From Sphingobacteriales bacterium (lineage in GTDB: Bacteria; Bacteroidota; Bacteroidia; Chitinophagales; Chitinophagaceae): a DNA stretch of 64,000 nt. The stretch covers positions 1 to 64,000 of the forward strand of contig SEFT01000015.1 in assembly GCA_004144175.1 (NCBI GenBank), written 5' to 3'. The position numbers and the translations under genes are program-made. The notes beneath the pieces were generated by a model, which saw only the letters and a list, made by a program, of their open reading frames with translations, made no database searches and was not told the DNA's origin. Positions 9,791-17,031 of this stretch are shown piece by piece; the stretch's first letter is position 1, and each line of letters opens with the position of its first letter.

Positions 9791-10699
9791 GAAAGCTTCT
9801 ACATCCATCCGTTTCTTACCTTCTAACTGCAACTCATCGGCATATAGCCAGCCATCTGCGACTGCAAAACGTAAATACGTCTTATTGTCCGTATCGAAAT
9901 CGCCCGGCTCTTTATCGTGCTGCGCCACCTCGTAATGCGAACGGTATATTTTCAGGACTTTCCACTGAAACATACAGTACGCCGCGGGTATAGGCGACAA
10001 TCCGCGCACCAGGTTATGAATATCTTTAACCGGCTTAGTCCAGTCGATAAGGGCAGTCTCCTTAAATATCTTAGGTGCGTGCTTCAGGGTACTTGTAGCC
10101 ACATCCTGCGATATTTCATTAAGTGAACCTTCGGCCAGTCCTTGAACTGTCTTTACCAGCAGGGCTGCCCCTTGGTTCATCAGTTTCTCATACAGGCTGC
10201 CTATATTGTCTTCCGGCTCTATGGCCACTTTTTCCTGCATCAGGATGTTGCCGGTATCTATTTCGTGTTTCAGCTTAAAGGTGGTCACACCTGTTTCGGT
10301 CTCGCCATTGATGATTGCCCAATTAATGGGCGCTGCGCCCCGGTATTGTGGCAGCAGTGAAGCGTGTACGTTTACAGTGCCCAACGGCGGCATACTCCAT
10401 ACAGCTTCGGGTAACATTCTGAAAGCAACTACTATCTGCAGATCGGGATTGTAACCTCTTAGTTCGCTGATGAATATAGGATCTTTTAATTTCTCAGGCT
10501 GTAGCACCGGCAGGTCAACAGACTGGGCATACTGCTTGACTGCTGAAGCGTGTAATTGCATGCCTCTGCCGGCAGGCTTATCCGGCGCTGTCACAACTAC
10601 AACTACCTGAGCACCAGCCTCTACTATTGCCCTGAGCGATGCTACCGCAAAGTCGGGTGTACCAAAGAAAATGATTCTAAAATCTTTGAATGATTTCAT
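9770..10699 (-). CDS. fmt: Methionyl-tRNA formyltransferase
   Basis: A 309-residue enzyme that formylates initiator Met-tRNA using 10-formyl-THF. The N-terminal formyltransferase fold shows 'RIIFFGTPDFAVASLRAI' and the catalytic 'GTVNVHASLLPQYRGAAPINWAIINGE' (HxSLLPxxRG). The C-terminal OB-like tRNA-binding domain is present to the end. I start at 10699 (MKSFKDF); a start at 10711 adds four residues. It runs antiparallel to aroQ with a 21-base overlap of coding sequence at the stop codons. A gene of the ECF sigma family lies divergently 95 bases away. Confidence 0.94.
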   Translation of the reverse strand: MKSFKDFRIIFFGTPDFAVASLRAIVEAGAQVVVVVTAPDKPAGRGMQLHASAVKQYAQSVDLPVLQPEKLKDPIFISELRGYNPDLQIVVAFRMLPEAVWSMPPLGTVNVHASLLPQYRGAAPINWAIINGETETGVTTFKLKHEIDTGNILMQEKVAIEPEDNIGSLYEKLMNQGAALLVKTVQGLAEGSLNEISQDVATSTLKHAPKIFKETALIDWTKPVKDIHNLVRGLSPIPAAYCMFQWKVLKIYRSHYEVAQHDKEPGDFDTDNKTYLRFAVADGWLYADELQLEGKKRMDVEAFLRGYRI

Positions 10700-10794
10700 A
10701 AGAAACTGCAAATCTACGTGGCATGGAAATATTTACGCACTTATTAAACTTTTGCAGTTTATTTTAGTCTATAATATTGTAAACAATTACGCCC

Positions 10795-11355
10795 ATGGCC
10801 GATCAGGCAGCCCAGGCAGAAGACCACATGATATTAGCGGCCTTCCGGAACGAAAAGACCCGTGAAGCAGCCTTTACCCAACTGGTACGTAAGTACCAGG
10901 AGCGCTTGTATTGGCATGTGCGCCGTATGGTCGTAGAGCATGAAGACGCGAACGATGTACTCCAGAATGTATTTATAAAGGTGTGGAAGAACCTTGGGGA
11001 ATTTAGAGAAGAAGCCAATTTGTATACCTGGCTATACAGGATCGCAACAAACGAAACCCTTACCTGGCTGGAGCAGCAAAAAAAGCGCTCGTCTATATCT
11101 TTGAGCAACGATAATGAAGGCAGCCTTGAAAATAAACTGGTAGCACAGAAAGGATTTGATGCGAATAAGCTGGAGTGGAAACTGCAGCAGGCCATCAATA
11201 GCCTGCCAGAGAAGCAAAGGATCGTATTTAACCTGAGATACTACGACGAGATGCCCTATGAAGAAATGGCTACAGTTTTAGACACATCGGTAGGGGCTTT
11301 GAAGGCATCTTACCACCATGCTGTTAAAAAAGTAGAAGCTTTTCTCATCAATTAA
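10795..11355 (+). CDS. ECF-type RNA polymerase sigma factor
   Basis: A 186-residue sigma-70 family protein with regions 2 and 4 only. Region 2 is 'EDANDVLQNVFIKVWKNLGEFREEANLYTWLYRIATNETLTW', split here by the length limit into its landmark pieces DVLQNVFIKVW and YTWLYRIATN. Region 4 is 'LPEKQRIVFNLRYYDEMPYEEMA' followed by the HTH 'TSVGALKASYHHAVKK'. It heads a three-gene unit: the next two genes follow at 30 bases and with a 4-base overlap. The second is a membrane protein that is a plausible anti-sigma factor and the third is a Spy/CpxP-like periplasmic protein, so an envelope-stress role is inferred. Confidence 0.9.
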   Translation: MADQAAQAEDHMILAAFRNEKTREAAFTQLVRKYQERLYWHVRRMVVEHEDANDVLQNVFIKVWKNLGEFREEANLYTWLYRIATNETLTWLEQQKKRSSISLSNDNEGSLENKLVAQKGFDANKLEWKLQQAINSLPEKQRIVFNLRYYDEMPYEEMATVLDTSVGALKASYHHAVKKVEAFLIN

Positions 11356-11385
11356 ACGATTGAATCATTTATAAGTCAAACTGAT

Positions 11386-12060
11386 ATGAAACCGAACGAC
11401 ATCATAAAAGAACTGGAGGAGATGGATAGCCCATTGGCTGGTATGTCGCGCGTGATGCCATATATGGTGCCGGAAGGATATTTCAATTCATTGAACAACG
11501 ATATAACCGGCCGGATATTTCAGCCATCTGCCGCATTATTAATAGAACGTACCAATACCCCATTTGACGTGCCGCAAGGCTATTTCCAAATGTTGCCCGA
11601 GCAATTACTAAATGCTGCTAAGGCATCTGATGCACTGGCCGATATGCCGAAGGCAATGCCATTTGCCACACCTGCGGGGTACTTTGAAGGCTTGCCACAA
11701 CAACTGCGGCAAGCAGCTAAACAAGCGGATGAAATAACTGTCGAGCGAAAGACAAAAACTATTTTGCTGGGCAAGGTTGGTAAAACACTCAGATGGGCTG
11801 CGGCAGCGGTATTGCTGCTCGGCATTAGTGTAGGCTCTTATAAAATGCTGACGCCAGCTGTTGATACCGTGAGCACCGAAACGGCCCTTGCATCGGTACC
11901 TAATAATGTATTGAACGACTACGTGGACCAGAACTTTACTGATATGGACCCTGAGGTACGCGATATGCAGGCAGTTGCCAACATCAACGGGCTGGACAAA
12001 GTAAATGCTGAAGAAATTGAGTACTACCTCAACGAAACAGGTTGGGAGGAAACATTATGA
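11386..12060 (+). CDS. Putative anti-sigma factor, single-pass membrane protein with GYF repeats
   Basis: A 224-residue protein of unknown family. Three copies of a short motif recur in the cytoplasmic part: 'VPEGYFNSL', 'VPQGYFQML' and 'TPAGYFEGLP', at about 40-50-residue spacing. A single transmembrane helix follows (WAAAAVLLLGISVGSY, about residue 135), and the remaining 75 residues would be periplasmic and acidic. The position directly after an ECF sigma factor and the topology make an anti-sigma role plausible, but I see no zinc-binding HxxxCxxC motif as in ZAS-type anti-sigmas. Its stop overlaps the start of the next gene (ATGA at 12057), which suggests translational coupling. Confidence 0.7.
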   Translation: MKPNDIIKELEEMDSPLAGMSRVMPYMVPEGYFNSLNNDITGRIFQPSAALLIERTNTPFDVPQGYFQMLPEQLLNAAKASDALADMPKAMPFATPAGYFEGLPQQLRQAAKQADEITVERKTKTILLGKVGKTLRWAAAAVLLLGISVGSYKMLTPAVDTVSTETALASVPNNVLNDYVDQNFTDMDPEVRDMQAVANINGLDKVNAEEIEYYLNETGWEETL

Positions 12061-12551
12061 AACGAATAACGAAAATGAAACAGGTAATATATATGTTTAC
12101 GCTACTGCTGCTGAGCGCTACGGCGATTGCGCAGCCGAGGGGTGAGCGTGGTGAAAGGATCAAAAACATCAAGGTTGGATTCATTACAGACAAGATCCAC
12201 CTGACACCCGAACAGGCATCGAGATTCTGGCCGGTGTACAACCAATATGAGCAGGAACTACGTGCTACACGTAAGTCTTTCTTCCAGCAGTACCGTGGAC
12301 AAAACAAGGACAACCAGGATGAAGACAAAGCACGCAAGTATGTAGAGGACAACCTGGAGTACCAGGAGGCCGAGCTAAGGCTGAAAAAGAAGTATAAAGC
12401 CGAACTCCTACAGGTAATATCGGCCAGGCAGCTCTCCGACCTGTATGTAGCAGAGCGCGACTTTAGAAAGATATTGGTAAAAGAATTGAAAGACCGCCGT
12501 GGCAATGAAGGCGGCGGCCCCAAGGGTAAAGGCAAGGGCAGACACCGCTAG
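12057..12551 (+). CDS. Spy/CpxP-like LTxxQ periplasmic protein
   Basis: A 164-residue exported protein. The start at 12057 overlaps the stop of the upstream gene (ATGA). A signal peptide runs through 'MKQVIYMFTLLLLSATAIAQ'. The mature part is mostly helical and charged, with the LTxxQ-type motif 'HLTPEQASRFWPVYNQYEQE', as in Spy/CpxP chaperone-like proteins, and a second segment 'RQLSDLYVAERDFRK'. The C terminus is Gly/Lys-rich (GGGPKGKGKGRHR). The gene order sigma - anti-sigma - Spy-like is seen in other Bacteroidota and suggests that the protein senses or buffers envelope stress; the sensed signal is not known. Confidence 0.78.
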   Translation: MKRITKMKQVIYMFTLLLLSATAIAQPRGERGERIKNIKVGFITDKIHLTPEQASRFWPVYNQYEQELRATRKSFFQQYRGQNKDNQDEDKARKYVEDNLEYQEAELRLKKKYKAELLQVISARQLSDLYVAERDFRKILVKELKDRRGNEGGGPKGKGKGRHR

Positions 12552-12554
12552 CCG

Positions 12555-13301
12555 CTACAACTTTGCAACCGGCGTTTTTACATCATGATAAAATAAAAAA
12601 CGCCAACCTTCCTGACGGCCTTGCTGAGCATACTGCTCACGCAGGGCCATCGCTTTTTTACCATCATAATCATACTTGGCTACGTATTTTATCTTCATCT
12701 GCTTTAGCTGCGGCGCTTCATCGCCACCGAAGAATATCTTATCCGTACCATCGTCTATAAAGAATACGATATGCTGCGGGCTATGCCCACCAGAGTGCGT
12801 AAACCGTATATAGCCATCGATATCGCCGTCCTCACCATCTAACCATTTTACTTGTCCCGATGCTAACAACGGCTCCAAATCTTCAGGAAAGAAGGATGGC
12901 CTGCCCGTCTTCAGCGCAAAATCAGCTTCCGGCCGGTATACATAGTAGTCTGCATTCGGGAAGGTCATCTTTACACTCCCACTCTCGTCTTTCTGTATTA
13001 CGCCGCCCGCATGGTCTTTGTGCAGGTGCGACAGCAGCACTTTTGTGACTTGCTCTGATGAATAGCCGGTTTGACGGATATTTTCGTGTATCTGAAGGCT
13101 CCCGTAACTGGTTGCATATCCAAGGCCTGTATCCAGCACTATCACGTCCTTGTCCGTCACTATCAGAAAGGGTTGTATTTCTACCAACAGTGAGCCCGTC
13201 GGGCGGTCATTCAGTTCATCGGTTTCTATATCGAACGGGACAAATTCCTTATCGTGCCCTATCGTGAAATGCCCTTCTGAAAGCGGAAATATCTTTGCCA
13301 T
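12555..13301 (-). CDS. MBL-fold metallohydrolase
   Basis: A 248-residue metallo-beta-lactamase-fold hydrolase. The zinc motif is 'LLSHLHKDHAGG' (HxHxDH), with further ligands at 'HSGGHSPQHIVFF' and 'FGGDEAPQLKQ', and a C-terminal 'FYHDVKTP'. No signal peptide. The substrate cannot be inferred: the family ranges from lactonases to glyoxalases. It begins 12 bases after the rodA stop on the same strand, so it may belong to the mrdA-rodA unit. The 3' end lies 3 bases from the stop of the convergent Spy-like gene. Confidence 0.82.
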   Translation of the reverse strand: MAKIFPLSEGHFTIGHDKEFVPFDIETDELNDRPTGSLLVEIQPFLIVTDKDVIVLDTGLGYATSYGSLQIHENIRQTGYSSEQVTKVLLSHLHKDHAGGVIQKDESGSVKMTFPNADYYVYRPEADFALKTGRPSFFPEDLEPLLASGQVKWLDGEDGDIDGYIRFTHSGGHSPQHIVFFIDDGTDKIFFGGDEAPQLKQMKIKYVAKYDYDGKKAMALREQYAQQGRQEGWRFLFYHDVKTPVAKL

Positions 13302-13313
13302 GCTGCTGCAAAG

Positions 13314-14642
13314 TTAACGTATCAGAACTTGTCGGTCGGCATCGAGTCGTATTAAGATAAATATCAGGATACTGAACGACAGCAAAGACGACCCTCCATA
13401 GCTGAGCAATGGCAGGGTGATACCAATTACAGGGGCCAGCCCAATGGTCATAGAAAGGTTGATGGCAAAGTGAAAAAACAGGATGGATGCCACACAGTAC
13501 GCATATACCCTTGTAAAAGCAGACCGCTGCCGCTCGGCAATGAACAGGATACGCATCATAAGCGATACATATACAAGGATGAGTATGCCGCTGCCTACAA
13601 AGCCAAACTGCTCGCCAATGGCACAGAAGATGAAATCGGTATGCTGCTCAGGTACAAAGTTGTTTTTTGTTGATGTTCCGTTCAGGAAGCCCTTGCCATA
13701 CAGCCCCCCCGAACCAATGGCAATTTTTGACTGGGTAACATTATAGTCGGATGTGCTGGCCTTGTCTGCGACCTCTTCGTCTTCGCTGCTGGTCTTCTTG
13801 TATTCTTCGGGTACATCAGTACCAAACATGGAGTAGATACGCTCTATCTGGTAGCCCTGCATTACATTTTTGAAAACGAATGGCACTGCAAACTGCGAAA
13901 AGCCGATACATATAGCCACTACTGCCACAAAGATGATACGCGCATTCCAGTCGCGCTTCAAAGCTTTCATCATCAGCAGCCCTACCAACACAGCTAATAC
14001 GCAGATGATGATAAGCAGCGTATACTGATCGAGCAGCAGCGTACCCACGGTAAGAGCAATCAATGAGAAACCGGTAATTAGAATAGCATGCGGGAGCCCC
14101 TCGCGGTACATTACCAGAAAGAAAGAAAAATACACCAGCGCGAGACCTGTTTCCTTTTGCAGGATAATGATGATGGAAGGCAGCAGCGCAAGTGCAACGC
14201 CTATAATACGGTGCTTGAGTGTCTTAAAATTGATCTCGGGCGATGATAGAAACTTTGCAATGGCCAGTGATGTAAAGATCTTACAGACCTCACCCGGCTG
14301 AAAGCGCACGGCGCCATAGCCAAGCCATGAGTGCGACCCCTTTACATTGACACCTGCAAATATGGTAATGATAAGCAGGAATATACCTATGGTGTAAGAC
14401 AAGTAAGCTACCGATGAGAAGAACTTACTATCGGTAAATATGATGAGCAACCCTACGAATAGGGATATACCCAGCCACGTAGCCTGCTTCATATGGTTCT
14501 TCTCCATCATAAAGATGGTAGGATCGGTGCTGCGATAGGTAACTGAGAATACCGTGGTGATACCAATAAGTACAAGGGTGATGTAGAGGAACACTAACAA
14601 TGCATCGAGCCTGCCAAATAGCGACTTGGTATTTGTACTCAT
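13314..14642 (-). CDS. rodA: Rod shape-determining protein RodA (SEDS peptidoglycan glycosyltransferase)
   Basis: A 442-residue SEDS-family membrane protein with about ten hydrophobic helices, the glycosyltransferase that makes lateral-wall peptidoglycan with PBP2. It shows the family motifs 'GVNVKGSHSWLGYGAVRFQPGEVCKI' (loop after helix 3, including the WLGYG region) and 'PVIGITLPLLSYGGSSLLS' near the C terminus. The N-terminal cytoplasmic segment is short. It lies 6 bases downstream of mrdA and the two are normally cotranscribed. An extended acidic loop (EEYKKTSSEDEEVADKAST) before the QHTDFIF motif is a minor peculiarity. Confidence 0.92.
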   Translation of the reverse strand: MSTNTKSLFGRLDALLVFLYITLVLIGITTVFSVTYRSTDPTIFMMEKNHMKQATWLGISLFVGLLIIFTDSKFFSSVAYLSYTIGIFLLIITIFAGVNVKGSHSWLGYGAVRFQPGEVCKIFTSLAIAKFLSSPEINFKTLKHRIIGVALALLPSIIIILQKETGLALVYFSFFLVMYREGLPHAILITGFSLIALTVGTLLLDQYTLLIIICVLAVLVGLLMMKALKRDWNARIIFVAVVAICIGFSQFAVPFVFKNVMQGYQIERIYSMFGTDVPEEYKKTSSEDEEVADKASTSDYNVTQSKIAIGSGGLYGKGFLNGTSTKNNFVPEQHTDFIFCAIGEQFGFVGSGILILVYVSLMMRILFIAERQRSAFTRVYAYCVASILFFHFAINLSMTIGLAPVIGITLPLLSYGGSSLLSFSILIFILIRLDADRQVLIR

Positions 14643-14648
14643 TTTATC

Positions 14649-16679
14649 TTAATCCTTCTTCGGTTTGTTAATATATGTCTTGTGCAGCCATCTGGTTACG
14701 TAGATTGAGTCTCTCCGGTGTTGCACACTATCTTCAAAGCGTTTTACAGCCATACGTCTCAATTCGCGCTCACGGTCTTTCAGACGCTGCGCCGAGTCGA
14801 TGATATAGGTATACTTTGTAATAAGGTTAGCGCCATATAGCTTTTGCTCCAGGTGTTTCCTGTTGGTTGCTATACTGTCCTTCAGATATTTTTCGATCAT
14901 CAGGCTGGCGATAGGCCCCGCCCATGTAGCACCAAAACCTGCATTCTCTACAATCACGGCAATGGCTATTTTAGGGTCTTGCCGTGGTGCGTAGGCCACG
15001 AATACCGAGTGGTCCTTCATCTTCATAGCCTGACCGTGTACGACTGCCTTGTTCTCCACCGTACCGGTTTTAGCGCATATCTCCATGCCCGGTAGCTGGG
15101 CTACCTTACCCGTACCTTTATCAACCACATCCTGCATACCCAGACCCACTATGGAGAATATGGTATCAGGGATATTCGTCACCTTGTGCTTTTCAAGATA
15201 TGGAGCCAGTACAGTGTCTTTAGCATTGCTGTCTATCGACTTCACGAAATGGGGTATGTAGTAGTAGCCTTTGTTGGCAATCAGGCACATGGCATTGGCC
15301 AGCTGCATCGGCGACAGTGCTATCTCGCCCTGCCCCATACCTACGAAGAGGTTAGTACAAGAGTTCCAGCTACCGCGATACATTTTGTTATACAGGTTGC
15401 TATCCGGCAGTAGCCCGCCTTTTTCGTACGGAATATCTACACCCAACGGATGCCCGAAGCCAAACGCGCGGCAATATTCGCTCCAGGCCTGGGTACCATT
15501 CTTAACCCCTGCGAACCGCTTAGCATCGGCTATCAGTCGGAAGATGTGTACGAAGTAGGCGTTGCAGGAGTTTGCAATCGCCAACCTAAGGTTGGCCGCG
15601 TGCCCACCACCCGAGTGGGTACAACCGATACGCCTGCCGCAGCTATAGTATCCACCACCGCATGGATAGCCAAAACTGGATGTAATAGCCCCAACATCCA
15701 GCGCTATGAGCGCCGTCATAGGCTTCATAGTAGAGCCTGGCTGGTACGATGCCTGTGTAGCCCTATTGAGCAGCGGCTTAGTAGCATCGAGGTATAGTTT
15801 AGAGAAGTTTTTGGAGCGTTCGCGGCCACGCAGCAGGTTGGGGTCATAACCTGGTGAGCTTACCATTGCTAGTATACCACCCGTCTTAGGGTCGATGGCT
15901 ACGGCACTGCCTATCTTGTTCACCATCAGCTTCTCGGCGTAGGCTTGCAATTCCGCATCGAGGTATAGTTGCAGGCTTCGCCCTGCTACTGCCTGTGTGT
16001 CCAGTGCACCACGCTTATAAGGCTCACGAGGACGGTTAAAGTTATCGCGCTCCAGGAAGTACACACCACGCTGGCCACGCAGTACTTCCTCGTAGCTTTT
16101 CTCAAGACCACTCAATCCTGTATAGTCACCTTGATTATAAGAACGGTAGCGATCCTGCGCCAGCATGCCGGGAGATACTTCGCCGATGTAACCCAAAAAA
16201 GCAGCACCGTGGGGATCGGGATAAGACCGTATATAGCGCTCCACCAGCTCGAAGCTTGGGAACAGGTATATATTTTCCTGAAAACGTGCCGTTTGCTCGG
16301 GCGTCAACTCCTCCAGGAAGTTGCCCTTGCGCATAGGGCCATTCTTCATCTTTGTCTTATGCAGCATCTTGATGTACGTAGGCTCATCGATGCCTAACAC
16401 CGTACATAGCGCAGCAGTATCCAGATTTTTAGGGATGTTATTGGGCGTTACGACCAGATCGTACACTACCTGGTTGTAGAGCATTACCTTCCCTTTACGG
16501 TCGTAGATGACACCGCGCGGAGGGTACACGACCTTCCGGTATATGGCTATATCGTTTGCCATTATCTTATACTGATCCTCAAATAGCTGTAGAAAAAATA
16601 GCCTGGTAAGGATGACCAGCGCAATAGCAATAAATATGAACCGAACTACGAACTGACGCGGATTAGCCGCAAGAGACAT
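14649..16679 (-). CDS. mrdA: Penicillin-binding protein 2 (MrdA)
   Basis: A 676-residue class B PBP, the transpeptidase partner of RodA in side-wall synthesis. An N-terminal membrane anchor (FIFIAIALVILTRLFFL) is followed by the pedestal domain with 'YPPRGVIYDRKGKVM'. The transpeptidase triad motifs are all present: 'YQPGSTMKPM' (SxxK), 'IANSCNAYF' (SxN) and 'CAKTGTVEN' (KTG). An extra Cys-rich patch 'GGGYYSCGRRIGCTHSGG' lies between SxxK and SxN, seen in some Bacteroidota PBP2s. MreB/C/D genes, often upstream in this phylum, are not next to it here; the tRNA-Gln gene is instead. Confidence 0.93.
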   Translation of the reverse strand: MSLAANPRQFVVRFIFIAIALVILTRLFFLQLFEDQYKIMANDIAIYRKVVYPPRGVIYDRKGKVMLYNQVVYDLVVTPNNIPKNLDTAALCTVLGIDEPTYIKMLHKTKMKNGPMRKGNFLEELTPEQTARFQENIYLFPSFELVERYIRSYPDPHGAAFLGYIGEVSPGMLAQDRYRSYNQGDYTGLSGLEKSYEEVLRGQRGVYFLERDNFNRPREPYKRGALDTQAVAGRSLQLYLDAELQAYAEKLMVNKIGSAVAIDPKTGGILAMVSSPGYDPNLLRGRERSKNFSKLYLDATKPLLNRATQASYQPGSTMKPMTALIALDVGAITSSFGYPCGGGYYSCGRRIGCTHSGGGHAANLRLAIANSCNAYFVHIFRLIADAKRFAGVKNGTQAWSEYCRAFGFGHPLGVDIPYEKGGLLPDSNLYNKMYRGSWNSCTNLFVGMGQGEIALSPMQLANAMCLIANKGYYYIPHFVKSIDSNAKDTVLAPYLEKHKVTNIPDTIFSIVGLGMQDVVDKGTGKVAQLPGMEICAKTGTVENKAVVHGQAMKMKDHSVFVAYAPRQDPKIAIAVIVENAGFGATWAGPIASLMIEKYLKDSIATNRKHLEQKLYGANLITKYTYIIDSAQRLKDRERELRRMAVKRFEDSVQHRRDSIYVTRWLHKTYINKPKKD

Positions 16680-16864
16680 GAGTGCTTTGTGTTAGAAAGA
16701 TACAATTACAAACCTACTGGAAAAAGATGGTTTTTCGACCGCTATAATCCCAAATTGAAGCACAAAAAATTGATGCCGCATTGCAATTGGAAAAAATTAA
16801 TTGTCAAAAAATTTTGCCTTTTGAAAAACCGTCTTTACATTTGCATCCCCGAAGCAGGGAAAAC

Positions 16865-16935
16865 AGTCCGATTGTGTAAAGGTAGCACAACAGATTTTGG
16901 TTCTGTTTGTCTTGGTTCGAATCCAGGTCGGACTA
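16865..16935 (+). tRNA. tRNA-Gln (UUG)
   Basis: A 71-nt cloverleaf. Acceptor stem AGTCCGA pairs with TCGGACT, D-stem GTGT with GCAC, anticodon stem ACAGA with TCTGT. The anticodon loop TTTTGGT reads UUG in positions 34-36. The T-stem is CTTGG/CCAGG with loop TTCGAAT. No CCA is encoded. The 3' half is the attachment site for the island: the last 14 bases of the gene begin the repeat that recurs at 46892. Confidence 0.92.
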
Positions 16936-16944
16936 CGTTTAAAA
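16922..16944 (+). repeat. attL, direct repeat at the 3' end of tRNA-Gln
   Basis: A 23-bp perfect direct repeat with 46892-46914. It starts in the T-arm of tRNA-Gln and runs to just past the gene (begins TCCAGGTCGG, ends GTTTAAAA). The tRNA remains intact at this end, as expected for integration into its 3' part. Confidence 0.85.
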
Positions 16945-16949
16945 CGCTT

Positions 16950-16986
16950 AACGCCTTGTAAATCAATAGATTACAAGGCGTTTTTC
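16950..16986 (+). terminator. Rho-independent terminator of tRNA-Gln
   Basis: A 12-bp stem (AACGCCTTGTAA with TTACAAGGCGTT, 16950-16961 and 16971-16982) with a 9-base loop, followed by TTTTTC. The copy that belonged to the chromosome before integration is probably the hairpin at 46923-46950. Confidence 0.85.
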
Positions 16987-17031
16987 TTTTTGGGGTAATT
17001 CTTGGGGCAAGGTTAGAATAAGCCGCACCCT

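Noticed and set aside
16689-16961. A 90-residue plus-strand reading frame covering the tRNA-Gln gene
   Set aside because: It runs through the tRNA and its terminator and has no protein-like features, so it is a shadow frame.
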